Shown: positions 1-13,903, numbered from the stretch's first letter. The stretch is DNA of 64,000 nt from Anoplopoma fimbria (GCF_027596085.1 NC_072460.1:8790231-8854230); one strand, 5' to 3'. Numbers and translations are program-made. The notes: a model not told the origin generated them from the sequence alone.

Positions 1-2020
1 AAGATATTTATGTTCGTGCTCCACACCATAACATTCCACGAATACTATCTTGTAATGATGAGATCCTGATCACGTTATTACGTAAAGAGGTTAAGGTGGT
101 TATACATCATTGCTAAAGAGAAGGCATGTAACACTGGATGAATTCATTTGCTTTCATCGTTAATTATGAGATCCTGTTTTTTAATTATACGATACAGAAG
201 TAATAATTACGAGATAGGGTCTCTTTTTACACTTCTGTAAATAAGTAATTGGGAAGGACCACCAAAATACTATTAATGATGCTGACAACAGCACGACACA
301 GAGAAGACATACACTTCAGAAAGAAGCCTTCCTTCTGAAAGCTACCTTCTGAACATTCTGACACTGAAATGGGATTTTTCAAACACACAACTCAGGCAAA
401 ATTGAGTCTCAGCAAAACACTCTCTCCAGATCTGTCAAAGAATTTTCATGAACCCCTTGTCTTACTAATTTTTGTTATGCTAAAAATGGCTATTAGCTGT
501 TTAAATATCTGTTACCAAAAAAACATGAATACATTATGCAAATTTAATCCAACCCGCTTCCATCCATCCAACGTCCCAACAGTCATCTTTAGAGCATCTT
601 TAGTAACAGTGCCTGTGATAACTTCTCTCAATTTACATGTCAAGCACATGATGCACTCTCATCATTTAGAGATGAAAAGATGGATATCAGAGTCATGTCT
701 GTTTTGTAGGACCTGGAGTCAGAACATGGTTAATGAAAATTGCACTGCCAACTAGCAGCAACTAGCTGCTTTTGTTTGTTTTTTGTGGCAAGCTGCAAGG
801 TTTTCATTTAAAGAAGCTACAAATCTACTTAGGGAGTTCCCTCAATTTTTAAATGAGTAGTCTTTATCCACCCTGGAATGGATGCTGTCAAAGCAGAAGA
901 CCCTATCTGTCCTGTGATTCACGACCTCCAATCATGATGTTACGGCACCATCCCAAATGAAGCTCTAGTGTAAGTTCAGTCAGGAAGACAATACTCTCGT
1001 ATGCTTCGCCTTTTAGTTTATTTCTCATACATCTGCCATTCTCCCCTCACACATGCTCACTCATGCTCACTCATGATTTCCTCGCTGTCATTGTTCGGGG
1101 ATGTCAATCATGATATCAGCTGTTTAGATCAGCGGGTCTCCTCAATCCAATATCACAGCGACACAATTACAACCTTAGCCTATCATCGTGCTGCTGTCTC
1201 TTTTTAAATATGACTGTCTCTCTACGTTCAGTACCTTAATGCTGCTGCTACACGCCCCTCCACCTCCCAATCTTCACAGATTCATCAGCTTCATCAACTC
1301 ATCATTTTATCAGCCTCATCAGCCACCACCACCAGTGTCTGGACTCCACGGGGGGATTTATCTTGCTGCTGCTCAGGGCAGACATCCCTCGATTACAAAT
1401 CTCCCTGTAGAGTCAAGCGCCAAAGACTCTGTCAAGACTTTATCATCACATATCATCTGTTATTAATAAACTATTATCTTTTCCTCATCTGATTAGTCTC
1501 TCCTGATTGAAATGCCCTAAGAGCAATCCCAGACCTCCCATTGGATCAGCTGACCATGACACTGTGCTCCTTTTGCAGTCAAACAAAACGTTATTCATAA
1601 TATGAAATATGAATCCATTCAGCGCCTGCAATTTGTATGTACCGACTTGAAAATGTTTCAAGACATTGCCTCTAACAACGTTGACCAGTTAGCTGAAGGT
1701 GTTAGTGGCCACATTCAGTAGACCTTTGCCCCTTAGGCCCCTGTCAAAATAAACCCCATAACAAACCCTGCGTGTCCAAGTCCCTCAAGGCCAACTTAAA
1801 AAATAATGAGAAGGTTTACCAGATGGGAGGTGTTTTGCAGAGAGTGCAGGCCAATAGGGAAGTAAAATGGGAAATCAAAAGGATTAAATCACGAAAAAAA
1901 TAAAGTAGAGTTAAACTTTGCCTCTAGCAGCATTAAAGAGAAGAGAGAGAGGCAACTGGGAGGAATAACGCTTACCTGAAAATGGACTTAATGACTTTTA
2001 TTTGAGATTTGACTGTAGAA
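1..2020. other. ephb2 intron 3 sequence, no gene seen
   Basis: AT-rich single-copy-looking DNA. I looked on the minus strand for the next ephb2 exon (Cys-rich region, about 156 bp) and did not find it, so intron 3 probably extends past the left edge. The short open frames here have no recognisable family or splice support. Confidence 0.5.
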
Positions 2021-2848
2021 CACAGTTGATGTAGAGAACACACTAACTGTGGAGAACACAGTAACTATAGAGAACACAGTAACTATAGAGAACACACTAA
2101 CTGTGGAGAACAAAGTAGATGTAGAGAACACACTAACTGTGTAGAACACACTAACTGTGGAGAACACAGTAACTATAGAGAACACAGTAACTATAGAGAA
2201 CACACTAACTGTGGAGAACAAAGTAGATGTAGAGAACACACTAACTGTGTAGAACACAGTAACTATAGAGAACACAGTAACTATAGAGAACACAGTAACT
2301 ATAGAGAACACACTAACTGTGGAGAACAAAGTAGATGTAGAGAACACACTAACTGTGTAGAACACAGTAACTATAGAGAACACAGTAACTATAGAGAACA
2401 CACTAACTGTGGAGAACAAAGTAGATGTAGAGAACACACTAACTGTGGAGAACACAGCTATAGAGAACACACTAACTGTGGAGAACACAGTAGATGCAGA
2501 GAACACACTAACTGTGGAGAACACAGCAGCTAACACTAAGAAACACTAACTATGAAGAACACACTAACTGTGGAGAACACAGCAGCTTTAGAGAACACTA
2601 ACTCTACAACACTAACTATGAAGAACACAGTAACTGTGGAGAACACAGTTACTATAGAGAACACACAAACTATAGAGAACACAGTAACTGTGGAGAACAC
2701 AGTTACTATAGAGAACACACAAACTATAGAGAACACAGTAACTGTGGAGAACACAGTAACTAGAGAACACACCAATTATAGAGAACAGAAACTGTGGAGA
2801 ACACACTAACTATAGAGAACACACTAACTATAGAGAACACAATAACTG
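2020..2848. repeat. 18-bp minisatellite, left block
   Basis: Tandem array of an 18-bp unit close to AGAGAACACAGTAACTAT, with variants ending in CTAACTGTGG, AGTAGATGT or CTTTAGAG. 18 is a multiple of three and the unit has few stops, so long low-complexity frames are open on both strands (for example runs of VFSTVS). These are not genes. The array lies in ephb2 intron 3 and is interrupted by the SINE at 2849-3148. Confidence 0.93.
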
Positions 2849-3148
2849 CCGGCTGTGGCGTAGTGGAGAGCAAGGTAGTTCTCCAATCAGAGGATCGGTG
2901 GTTCGATACCTGGCTTCGGCAGTCAATGTGTCCTTGGGCAAGACACTTAACCCCAAGTTGCTCCTGAAGGCTTGCCATCAGTGTGGACTGGATGTTGCAT
3001 GAATGTTAGTTAGAGTCTGATGGTGGCACCTTGCATGGTAGCCTGTCATCAGTGTGTGAATGGGTGAATGATATGTAACATACTACTGATTGTAAGTCGC
3101 TTTGGATAAAAGCGTCTGCTAAATGACTGTAATGTAATGTAATGTAAC
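2849..3148 (+). mobile_element. tRNA-derived SINE, copy A, inserted in the minisatellite
   Basis: The head carries RNA polymerase III box-like sequences: TGGCGTAGTGGAGAGC as A box and GGTTCGATACC at 2900-2910 as B box. A central domain with GTGTCCTTGGGCAAGACACT follows, then a tail GTAAGTCGCTTTGGATAAAA that ends in TGTAA repeats. Nearly the same 300 bp recurs at 25339-25627. The tail matches the 3' end of the L2-like LINE at 36411-36470, so that LINE type probably mobilised it. Confidence 0.88.
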
Positions 3149-3380
3149 TACAGTATATAGAACACAGTAACAATAGAGAACACAGGTAACTGTGTAGAAC
3201 ACAATACTGTAACTGTGGAGAACACAGTAACTGTGACGAACACAATAACTGTGGAGAACACAGTAACTGTGGAGAACACAGTAACACAGTAACTGTGGAG
3301 AACACAGTAACTGTGTAGAACACAGTAATGTGGAAAACACAGGTAAATGTGGAGAACAAAGTGACTGTGGAGAACTGCAT
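3149..3380. repeat. 18-bp minisatellite, right block
   Basis: Continuation of the same tandem array beyond the SINE, with units such as GTGGAGAACACAGTAACT. It is more degraded than the left block, with several short or irregular units. Confidence 0.88.
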
Positions 3381-3384
3381 CAAG

Positions 3385-4755
3385 GATCAGTGAGTGAGAA
3401 CTACACTGAGTGACAGGGAGCGCTATTTTCAAACAAAATTTGGGAGTGACAACCTTTTCACAGCATTTAATATTTAAAACCACGTAACATTGTTTAGCAT
3501 GTGTGGATCACTAGGCTGGTAAAAATGCACAATAAAAATGAAACTAATTCACTGACGGAAACTACATTAGACATGCTGTCTTGTCAATGCAATTGAAAAA
3601 GTGACTAGGCCAACAGTAATCAGCATCATCAGTGTTTTGCCGAAGTCCTCGGTTACACACCATTCTTTAAAATATGGGGCGATACTGAAGATCATACCCT
3701 GGGCTGAGGACACATCCAACTCAGCCGCTAAACTTAATCCCATGAGGCAATGCAGGGATAATCCTTTAACCTTCATCTGCAGACCTTCAAGTGAAGTATT
3801 GTCCTCTGCTGTGTGTTACAGAAATTAAAGACGTCTCACATGAAAGTCCTCTTTTTGCCAGGACACAGTGAATAACCTGATTAGACTTTAATATGAGAAA
3901 CAGAGCACAGCAGTCAGGCCCAGGATATGATCTTTAAATCAATCCAAATTATTCAACACCTCAGAAAATACGCACAGTGTAGCCAAATATTTTCAATACA
4001 AAATAACTAAATCCTGCTCAAAAGTTTGCTAGATCTCACGAGATTGCCTCACTTACTCATTTGCATATTTGTGATGTCACTGGCCTAACTATTTCCATAT
4101 AGAATACACAAAGCTAAATTGAAATGACTCTAACTTGCTTTTTTATGAAGGGAGGTGTATATTCTGTATTTACATTTTGCATCTTGTTCTTAATGGCAGC
4201 ATTTAAGTTGGTAGCATTGGCTTTAGTTGAAACTGCTGTTCTAAATAGCTGAAGTCAGTTATGAGTAAAATATTTGGTGAAGTTTCTTTTTCTTTTTTTT
4301 TTCATCAGGCAAAGATGTAGCCACAAGCACTCTCTTTGACAGACTACAAATTACCAGCTACAGAGCTGCTGCCTTGTTTTAGCCAAAGTCAGCAAGGTGC
4401 TGGGCATGTCAATGTAAGTCGATTGAAAAGTTGCTTTGCCATTTGAGCCTTGCCTAAAGGATCTCATAAGTATTGAATGGATTGCCATGATATTTTATAC
4501 AGACATTCCTGGTCCCAAGACAATGACTCATACTGACTGATTTATCATCACCAACTCTTTTTGATTTAAATATTTTTCTGGATAAATGAGAACATTGACC
4601 TGCTGATGGCAGTACTAGATTAAAAGTCAGTCAAAGTCATTTGGAATCATGCGGTGAGGAGCACAAATGTATATCCTTTTACTACCATGTCCAATATTTT
4701 ATTTTATTCTGGGCCGCAGTGGTGGACTGACTGACCTGTCTATATTCTCATTCCT
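3385..4755. other. ephb2 intron 3, no gene seen
   Basis: AT-rich intronic DNA with no recognisable coding exon or clear repeat. The next item to the right is the signal-peptide-like exon at 4762-4810. Confidence 0.4.
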
Positions 4756-4761
4756 AGAGCC

Positions 4762-4810
4762 ATGCTGCTCGTGTGCCTAGCATCAATAAATTTGCTCCTA
4801 ACACAAGCAG
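4762..4810 (+). other. Possible antisense first exon encoding a signal peptide
   Basis: On the plus strand, ATG starts MLLVCLASINLLLTQA plus one base of a following codon, then a good donor GTAAGC at 4811. A polypyrimidine-AG (TTCTCATTCCTAG) lies just before the ATG, so it could also be an internal exon. It sits 100 bp from ephb2 exon 3 on the opposite strand. No second exon was found downstream, so this may be chance. In mammals, from memory, C1q genes with short signal peptides lie near EPHB2, but nothing here shows a C1q domain. Confidence 0.25.
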
Positions 4811-4911
4811 GTAAGCACCTTACCCAAGAAGGAACAAATGTTCTGCGACTATAAATCAAGAAAACAAAACAGAGGTGTCATATAGTAGAGCAGCACTGGC
4901 GGGCTCCTTAC

Positions 4912-5596
4912 CTCTGCAGTCTGTACCATTCTCTACCGCCTCGTACCCGGCTTTGCACATGCAGCGTCCAATGGGCACCATCCACTCTCCATCCCCGTTA
5001 CAGTACAGCTTGATGGGTACATCCACCTCCTCCCCATTGGGAACACACACCCCTCTAGCTGCCACCAGAGAGGTGCTCTCCGCTCCAGACAGAGTCTCAG
5101 GAAAGACAGCGCCATTCTGGATCACACGAGGACATTTCCTGTAGAAGACTCGAACGGCAATGAGTGACATGCAGGCACCATAATCCTGGAAAGCGAGGTA
5201 GAAGCCATTGCGTGAAACAGGTCCAAAGCTCCGGACTTCACTGTTGATCTTCATGATGCGCCCACCAAGATCAACCTGAGAGAAGCTCTCATCAGCCGCT
5301 ATAGTGTCCACTTTCACCCAGGGGTTCTCCATCCAGGATGGGGATGATTTAGTGGCCGTGTCCGAGTCAGACTCATAGTAATACAGGTTGAAGGTCTCCT
5401 TGCAGGAGCCAGGGACATTGGGTATGGAACTGCAGTCGCGCACTGAGAACTTCATCTGGACATGGATGCGCTGAGCACCACGGCGGCGTATGTATTTGGT
5501 GCGTACCCAGTTGTTCTGGCTGCTATCGAAGACATTGCACACCTGGTATGTTCGGATGGTGTTCATGTTTTCATCATACCCGCTAACTTCTTCCCA
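4912..5596 (-). CDS. ephb2: ephb2 exon 3, ephrin-binding domain
   Basis: A 685-bp exon with a CTAG acceptor and a GTAAGG donor. It starts with [10 protein letters not shown] and holds nearly all of the ephrin-binding domain. The next part, from about [15 protein letters not shown] to [18 protein letters not shown], opens the Cys-rich sushi/EGF-like region. The domain cysteines are present. It ends one base into the next codon, the usual phase. No stop or frameshift is seen. Confidence 0.95.
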
Positions 5597-5868
5597 CTAG
5601 AAGACAGACAAGAAGCAAAATATTCAGCGACACAAAACAAATGTACAAAAACTATGATTACTTTGACAGTAACAGTTTTTCTAAAGGGCAACAAGTACTT
5701 CAACCTAAACAAGAAAACAGATTGTGTGTCTAGAACATAAGACGAGAGAAAGAAAGAGAGTGGGGGTGAAATATAGGAGAACTAGAGTTTTTGGTAAATT
5801 CTGACAGAACGGGTTGAGCCTTACAAACACACACACAGCTTCTCTCGTAAGAAACACACACAAACAAA

Positions 5869-5944
<76 letters not shown>

Positions 5945-8900
5945 ATTGGTGCTTCGACTGCTAGCTAGTTTTCAGATAAACAGTTGGAATACTGGCTGTT
6001 TGGTACAAATAACTACAGACTGCATGAATGAATGCATGACTAACGCAAGGCTAAAATTAACTTCACATTTTGTCTGAACATACAATAAGAGGTTTTGCAG
6101 CGCCAAAACAAAGCACTCTTATTATATCTTGCTTCTTATTTTCTATATTTGTATGACCCACAAGAGGTTGCGTGTCAGGAAAAGGCAATTTTAAAGGTGA
6201 AGTGTGTAGGATTTAGTGTTATCTAGTGGTCTAGTTATCTGCTCACAGGCCCCCTTTCCAATGAGTAGGAGAACTCATTGGCCTTCAGGTTACGTGGAAA
6301 CATGAAAGTCTCTCTCTAGTGTCAGTGTTTGGTTTCTGGGCTACAGTAGAAACATAGTGGACTCAGTGAAGAGGACTAGCCCCCTATTCAGATACGAAGG
6401 ACTCATTCTAAACTAACAAAAACACAATGATTCTGAGTTTAAGGTGATTATTTATTAATTAAAACATAGTTATAAAAACTTTATTCGCTTTCTGCCAGAA
6501 TGATGGAGGCCTTACAGGACATTTGGTTTAGGCAACTAAAGTACTTTATAGTGGTTAGGAAAAGATCAAGGTTAAATTTAACTTGACTGACAGGCAGAGC
6601 TGCTCACAAGTAATTTTTTGGAAGTCCAAGTCTCAAGTCTTTGAGGGACAAGTCCAATTCAAGTCTCAAGTTTTTGATGGACAATGCAATGCAATGCAAT
6701 GCACTATGTCATGATCACTTTTTATCTATTAGCATACTGTATCACAATTAGTGTTGTCACAATACTGGGATTTCTAACACAGATACAATACCTTGAAAAA
6801 AATCGACATTCATATTGAATTTACACGTAAATATTTGTGATAAAAACACAAAGTTCATCTGGTTCACTTTGAGAGCAAAAGTAAGAGGCTAGATGTATGA
6901 AAAATGAATGCTCTTGTAAATAATTTGGTGATCTTTTAAACAATTAAATCATCAACACTGTGGTTAGAAATGAATGTTGATGAGCCAGCAAAACAACTTT
7001 TTTGTCTCTATAGCTAATATCCCCATTCATTACTGTAAGGGTTCATTTTTATACAACTAACCTGTTTATATTTAAAATTAAGGCTTTAAATATGCATGAT
7101 TTAGGGCGTGGCAGTGGATGCCGTCACAGCCCCTAGCTGTCTGCTAGGTGTCACCTCGGATAATTGTAGTCACTAAACTGAACCTCTCTGCCGTGTTTGT
7201 TGATGCCTTTTGGAGAATTTTAATGCAAATATTGGTCATCTAATAAGGCTAGCTGTGCGGTTAATTGTACATAGGCCATACTGCTGGCATCCTGCTGGCC
7301 AACGTGAAATTGTTGAATGACCCCTCTGCATCAGTTTTCAAAGAGATGTGAGGAACTTTAATGTCCTTTAAACTTGGATAAATTCATGAATACCAGACAG
7401 CACCATTCAACCAGGACTTTTTTTCTAGATACTCATCTGACAGAACAGAGGACTGTTGGTATAACATTAAATGAATAACATTAAAACTAAAGCACAAATT
7501 GAATGAGCTGAGGGGATTGCATTTCACTCATCTATCAAATAAATTGATTCATTGGTTGAATAGTCATGTGTCAAAGTGTCTCGGTGAGTGAAATTGTAGC
7601 GTTAGTATTAATTTATTTATATGGTACCAAACGTTAACTTGGAACAACAAGAACACAGGGTTAACGTTAGCTGGCTAGCAACAGCTTAGCTTGCTAGCCT
7701 TAGCTAGCTTGGCAGCTTTCAGCTAGTTGTACATGTTTCAGCAGGCTTCATTTGGCCCGCCTCTGCTCCATCCACGCTCCACCTCTTTACCCATTTTCGT
7801 ATTAGCCGGGAGTTAAGTTAATCCCGAATTAGACATGTTTTTCCTTTTTTTGTCCCCCATTAATCATCTCATGACCCCTCAGATTTATCTTGTGACCCTT
7901 TCGAGGGGCCTGACCCTTAGGTTGGGAACCACTGGACTAAACTAGCTTCCTGTATATTAAGTAGCTAAAACTAGCTCCACCTGGAGCAGCTACAACAATA
8001 ACATGCTGCTTACACATCAATTAATCAGTTATAAAAACCCAATAGTGTCTTCTATCATAATATATCCATCAAAGTGATCATTTTGCTGATGCTTTATCTA
8101 GACAAATATGATAATACTTGTACTTTTACCTCTTTTATATTAACTATGAAGCTGAGAATAATTCTGTACTGTTGTACTAGGATTTTAAATACAGAACTTT
8201 TACTACATGGTTGTATTGGTACTTTTAGAGTACTTCCTCCACCAGTGTAATTTACCTTGTTGTATTCATTGTTTTAGACTCTCTGAACAACATCTGTAAA
8301 CGCTAAGACAGCGGTCACTCTAAAAATCAGAGCATCAATACGAGGTGGTTGATTGACAGTGAGATACTGAGATACTGATTAAGTCATAGTACTTTCATTT
8401 GAGGTATTTTAACCAAAGGAGCTTGGTGTGTATGAGTTTCCAGCTGTCCATATTAAGTCATCTGCATGTTTTACAGTTCATCCAGTTCCTTGAGTCATGG
8501 TTTGTCCCACTCACCCCCTGTGATGGGTGGATGGTCCAGCCCAGTTCTGCTGTCGCTGTCGTTGAATCCATTAGTATTTCTGCAGGGGACAAAAATGAAA
8601 AGCTCAGAGTTAGAAAAAAGATATTTGATCTTAAATTAATTACAGAATATTAATTTTGATTAATATCACACAGCATCATTTCTATAATTTCAGTAATTGA
8701 TTTTTTTTGGCGATATCGCCAAAAACTTGTTTCATTAATAAAAAGATTTAATTTGCTTATAAACTAATCACACAAATACATTTATATAAATAAGCCAAAT
8801 AATTTCACAGTACAGTTAAACTGAAAGAGCACATGTTCAACAAACCCCGTTGTTGGTTTCTGCCAGTAGAGAATGCAGTCATTCTGTTACTCCTTATGAT

Positions 8901-11900
8901 CAACATGAGCCCATAACAGAAATCTGACCTGTTAACGTGATTTTAAGAGGAAGATATACAATAAAATCACATTTTGCACATAGTGCTAATTTTGGACCAC
9001 AACATCCTGACAGCCCCTCTGTCTGCCTGGAAACATCTGCTCTCTCTGTCACTACATCCTAAGCCTCTGAGTGAGGTCCTAATCTCTGTGCCACCCCACT
9101 CCTCCTCATGTTGGGTTGCCTGGTCTGTAGGTTTACATTAAGCCTAAATATGCCCTGATTAAATAAAGATAAAAACAACCACATGACACCTTTCTAGTGT
9201 CCCCGATGAATCTGTTTGGTTGGTCAGCACATAGGCAGACAGGAGTGAGTGCAAATATGTGTTCACAGTTTGTCTGGTTAGTGGCAAAGCAATGACTGAC
9301 TAATCATTACAGTGATAGGGATGTTTTGGTGAAAAATAGATAATTATTAGACTCTACTTCCTGAATTGGGGGCAGTATATCAGTTTATATTCAGCATTGA
9401 AATACATACAATTGTTTTCTTTAACCAAGTGGGCAAAATTGTCACTTTTTTAACCTTTTGACAGTTTTGTGGAAACTATAGAAGGACTATAGTTACACCT
9501 AACAATAACATACAATACAATACAACCACAGGATTTGTATTATACATGCATGTCTCCACAAAGATCTAACTTTATATTATTAATGTCGGTCTTGTATTGC
9601 TTTTCAGAGTCAGGCTGAGATGCGAGCATCCACTGTTGCACCCAAATGGCCCATTTTTCCGGCTACTCGCTTCCTGTTAGTATCAGCAGCGATTAATGAG
9701 GAGCTGGGAGGGAGCGGCGAGCCAGGTGTCAGAGCCGCCGCTAAACAGGAATAAAGAGGCCATGAGCACTGACCCGCAACCGATTCCCACAGACTCAACC
9801 AAGAAGGGAGCAGGAGACAGAGCAGACTGGAGATCTAAATGTCTGTGCCACAGCTTATGGTCTATAAACACTTTCATTAAATGAGTTAAAACATCAGTTT
9901 ATTACAGAACAACCTTATTTAATTAAGATGTTTTATTCACTTTATATTTTGTGTTTCCTGTTTTTCTAAATCTCTAGTCTGTCTCTAAGACATTTCCAGT
10001 CAGTTGAATTAGAGAAATGACACACATACTGCAATCTTCTTCCAATGCCGGCTCTGTTTAGTTTTTAGACTTGATACTATGGACACAAGTTTGGTCCATG
10101 TCATGCAAGTATTGAGGATATATACCCAGCTCTATCTACAAATAAAATGAATAACATGTACATGTACATTTAGATATTTTCTTCTAAACTTTATATGGGC
10201 AACTGATACCTAAATACCTAAATACCTGAATCTTTATACAATATAGTCATTGATTGATACTAACTATAGACACCGCAGTTACAGTTTAAGCACAAAAATA
10301 CATACGTTAAATAATGGGTCATTTGGGATTAAGTGAACCTGTGAATTTACCACCTTACTGTCTGTATTCAGATGCATTTTGCCAACCACACAGCAGGTGT
10401 TCAGAACAGCAAACATGAAATCTGTCATGATCAGAGAAGGAGAGAGGAGCTTAGAAGACACAAGTCTTTATTAGTTAATAATGAAGAGCCGTGCTGCAGT
10501 TGTGTATTTAAAATGCAGGCGGGCTGGCACTAGCTGGAGCAGGGAAATGGGGCCAGAATGGGCTGGCGAGGGCGGGGGTGCAGTAGTATATGTTGCCCTC
10601 CTTTCGTGACTAGACATTTGTCATGCAGCTCCTGGGTCTTTGCAGTAAGATCACAACAGACTGAAGGAGGCTGCTGGAAATGTAAATGATATGACGAAAC
10701 TACTCACTTGCAACACAAATGACATCCAGTCAAAGAACCTGGGAGCACTGACGCTTCATGATTGTCATTTAGGGATGGAATTGATATTTTAGTAAAACAT
10801 GGGTGTGATGCTTGTCCACATCATAGAGTTGCAGAACTCACAATTTTTCTGTCCAATAATGGCTCCCTCCACTTCCCACTGGCTCCATCTGTCCTTGCAT
10901 TCCTGCAGTATATATATATAGAGAGAGCTCTTGTTCTGCCTTTCTCTGCATGATTCAATGAAAAGTAGGGCAAAGAGGAGGAGAGAGTGGGCCAAGTCCA
11001 GCACACATAATCCTTGTAGGCTGCGCCACGCTCTGTACGCCACGCTGGATTAAACCCACAGGGATACATCAGCGAAACTCACTTTATTTTATGTGGAAGC
11101 GCTGCCTGCCATGCTGCTAGCACCAGCTATCATACTCAAACTGTTTCCTGCGTTGTTCTGATTATGTTTTTCTAAATTTGGTATCACACATTATTAAACT
11201 TAATCCTAAATGTAACCTGACTTGTAATGTAAAAGTGATTATGTACATTTTAGATATGATTCAAGTAGAGATTATATTTGCATACACCCTCCCTGGTCAG
11301 TTTAACGCCATCTCTTACACAAATTACCATGCAGGCAAAGTGTGCAACTGCCATGAGATCCCACAACCTCACAATCACTCACATTATCAAATATATTTTT
11401 TTTGATATTAGCTAATCCTGTGTCCTGAGTCGTAGATGGACCCTTTATTAAAATCTACTTTACACTCATTTTTTTTTCAGTTAACAGTTTATTGTGATCA
11501 TATGGTGCATATTCTTCACAGTGTTTTCGGGTTAGGGTTAGGGTATGTGTTAGGGCCTACCGCATACAAACTCTGTAATGAGAGTTTTAATCCTGGAATA
11601 ACAGCCTAATCATTCCGCAGAGAGATTATTTAATGGTTTACCCACACAGTTCTATCCATCTGTACCTGTGCCTTAGTTGCTGGTTACCTTGTGCTACCTT
11701 TGTACAACTTCTCCTGCTCCTCCTGGCTGATTTGGCTTTTGCACCCGCTGGATTGTTGCTCAGCGTGGGCCAATCCCATAATTGAAGGCCCATCTCTTAA
11801 TTGTCGGTTCTGGCTAAAATCCTTGAACAGCTCGTAATTGAACAACTTGAACAGGAGATTTTATGTAAAAATATCATTCTATCTTAAAGTGAGTCTTGCT

Positions 11901-13836
11901 TTGGAAAGCAGCATTGCACTTTTACCGCGACAATGAAGGTGGTGAACTATATTATTGGTATATTGAGGACTGGAGCCTATAGCAGCATGCACTGGAAGGA
12001 AGGCAGTGTAAACCAGAGAAAAACATTCACACTCACATTCACACTTATCAACGAATTAGATTCCTAGTTAATCTGACCTGACTGCCATGTCTTTGGACTG
12101 TGGGAGGCTTATCACGCAGAGCAGCAGCTTAAACCCTCAACTTTCTTGCTACATTGCACTCCTCTCTTTCGACTTTTCACTTGGAATTCCTCCAAAGTTT
12201 GTAAAATTTGAAACTTGAAGCCCATGTGTGTTTTCTATAATGTCTGACTGCCACCGCGACCCAGAGAGTGAGCCCAAACACATTGCCAGGCAAACTCTTT
12301 CTTACCACTTGAGTCAGTCTTCTTTACCTTTTGGTCGTTACACAAACTCTGAAAATGTTGGAATGTACTGTATTAGATAAGATAAGATAATCCTTTATTA
12401 GTCCCGCAGCGGGGACATTTGCATTATACCAAGTAGCATGTTAAGAACACGTACAGCTTCAGTGCTCAGTGCCTGTGTTGCGACCTGCTGCCAGTTTTTT
12501 AACTTCCTGCCTGCCTTTGTGCTCTGGATTTGTTTGTTTGGATTGACTTCTTGGGTGCTTAATCCTCTTGCCTTGTACACTCACACAGGCAAACTGGTCT
12601 CACTTCTAACTCGTCAAATACCGACACACCGGACTTCAACTAACTCCAATGTAGACCTACCTGTGTCATTATTAGAGTGAGCTAGATAGTTTACACAGAG
12701 CGGGGTCTTGTTCCAACAGCGTAGTGGCTACAGAATGGTTGTGCAACTACTATTTGGTTAAGGTTAGGGTTGGTGCATTGACACTGACATTGTAAACTAT
12801 GTGCAGCACACTTGTCCAAAATATATTTTGCTACTTTCTCCAGATGGAAGTGAGCTCTGAGGAGAACCTTAGTGGTCACGCTGTACTTTCCTCTCTCCCA
12901 ACAGATACTGTGGCATATGTACCTCAAGCTGCTTGCTGGCCTCGATGCTATCGGCTCCTCTAACGATTAAAGCAGCATACAGTAGGTTTACCATGTGATA
13001 CGATTAAAAAAGTACACAGAAAATGAAGAAAAAAGAGAAGAAGTTAGTAGAGCTGAAACTGTCCAGTAGAGCTGAAGGATGAATTCAATTAAAACAGACA
13101 TTGAGATGTAACAAAACATTATTTTCAATTTGCAAAGCTAACTCTTTTGTGGAATAGCTCAGGACAAAGTGTGAAACCGAAGTCAGTGCACACTTACGTT
13201 TGAGTGATTTGTTACAAACCTGTTACTGACTGGAGATCAGTAACAGCAACATGACCATTGTCATGACTATTTAAGTTATCAGAATATGTTTAGAGTGGCA
13301 GAGCCATAATCAGGTGTTAAGGTTTGTTCTTTTTGATATTTCTGCCCTTTAGTTTGTGTGATTTGTTACTGTAACTGAATGGAGATCAGTATAATTCATA
13401 TTTATCTTTTAAATGTTAATGTTCACTCCAGTCTGCAGTGCTTCATTGTTCTTTGTTCAGATTTTATTTTAGTCATGGTGATTATATTACATTGTTTGCA
13501 AGGCAAATTATAATCCTCTACAGTGAGTTCTTTCCAAATCAATAGCTTAATAACAATATGTTATTCATAACAATTAATGTAACAATTAATCTCAAATCAT
13601 CAGAACAAGGGCTACATGAAAGCTTATATGTTGACTGTTTTTCAAAAAATTGCCTACTTAATTGCAATTGCAATATTATTATAAAAAAGTCCTGATTTGA
13701 TTACTTTCTCATATTTTTCAGCCCTACTCTCCAGTAAGAACACCTTCCTGACAGAGGATCAACCTTAATCTGACCATAATCAGTTTCTATCTGTCCATCT
13801 TCTTGGATAGAGTTTGGACAAATTATTAATGTATAC

Positions 13837-13903
<67 letters not shown>

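Noticed and set aside
1988..2536. 182-codon minus-strand frame rich in VFSTVS repeats
   Set aside because: It is the translation of the 18-bp minisatellite; other frames on both strands are also open, and there is no unique sequence or splice support.
2890..2960. Possible tRNA gene
   Set aside because: A and B boxes are present, but no cloverleaf can be closed and the sequence continues into a SINE body and LINE-type tail.
2536..3483. Several further frames across the minisatellite and SINE
   Set aside because: Low-complexity translations of the tandem array or of the SINE.
5705..5941. Poly Val-Cys frames
   Set aside because: Translation of the CA microsatellite.
11529..11556. Chromosome-end or fusion signal from TTAGGG repeats
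   Set aside because: Only two to three units; far too short to mark an ancestral telomere.
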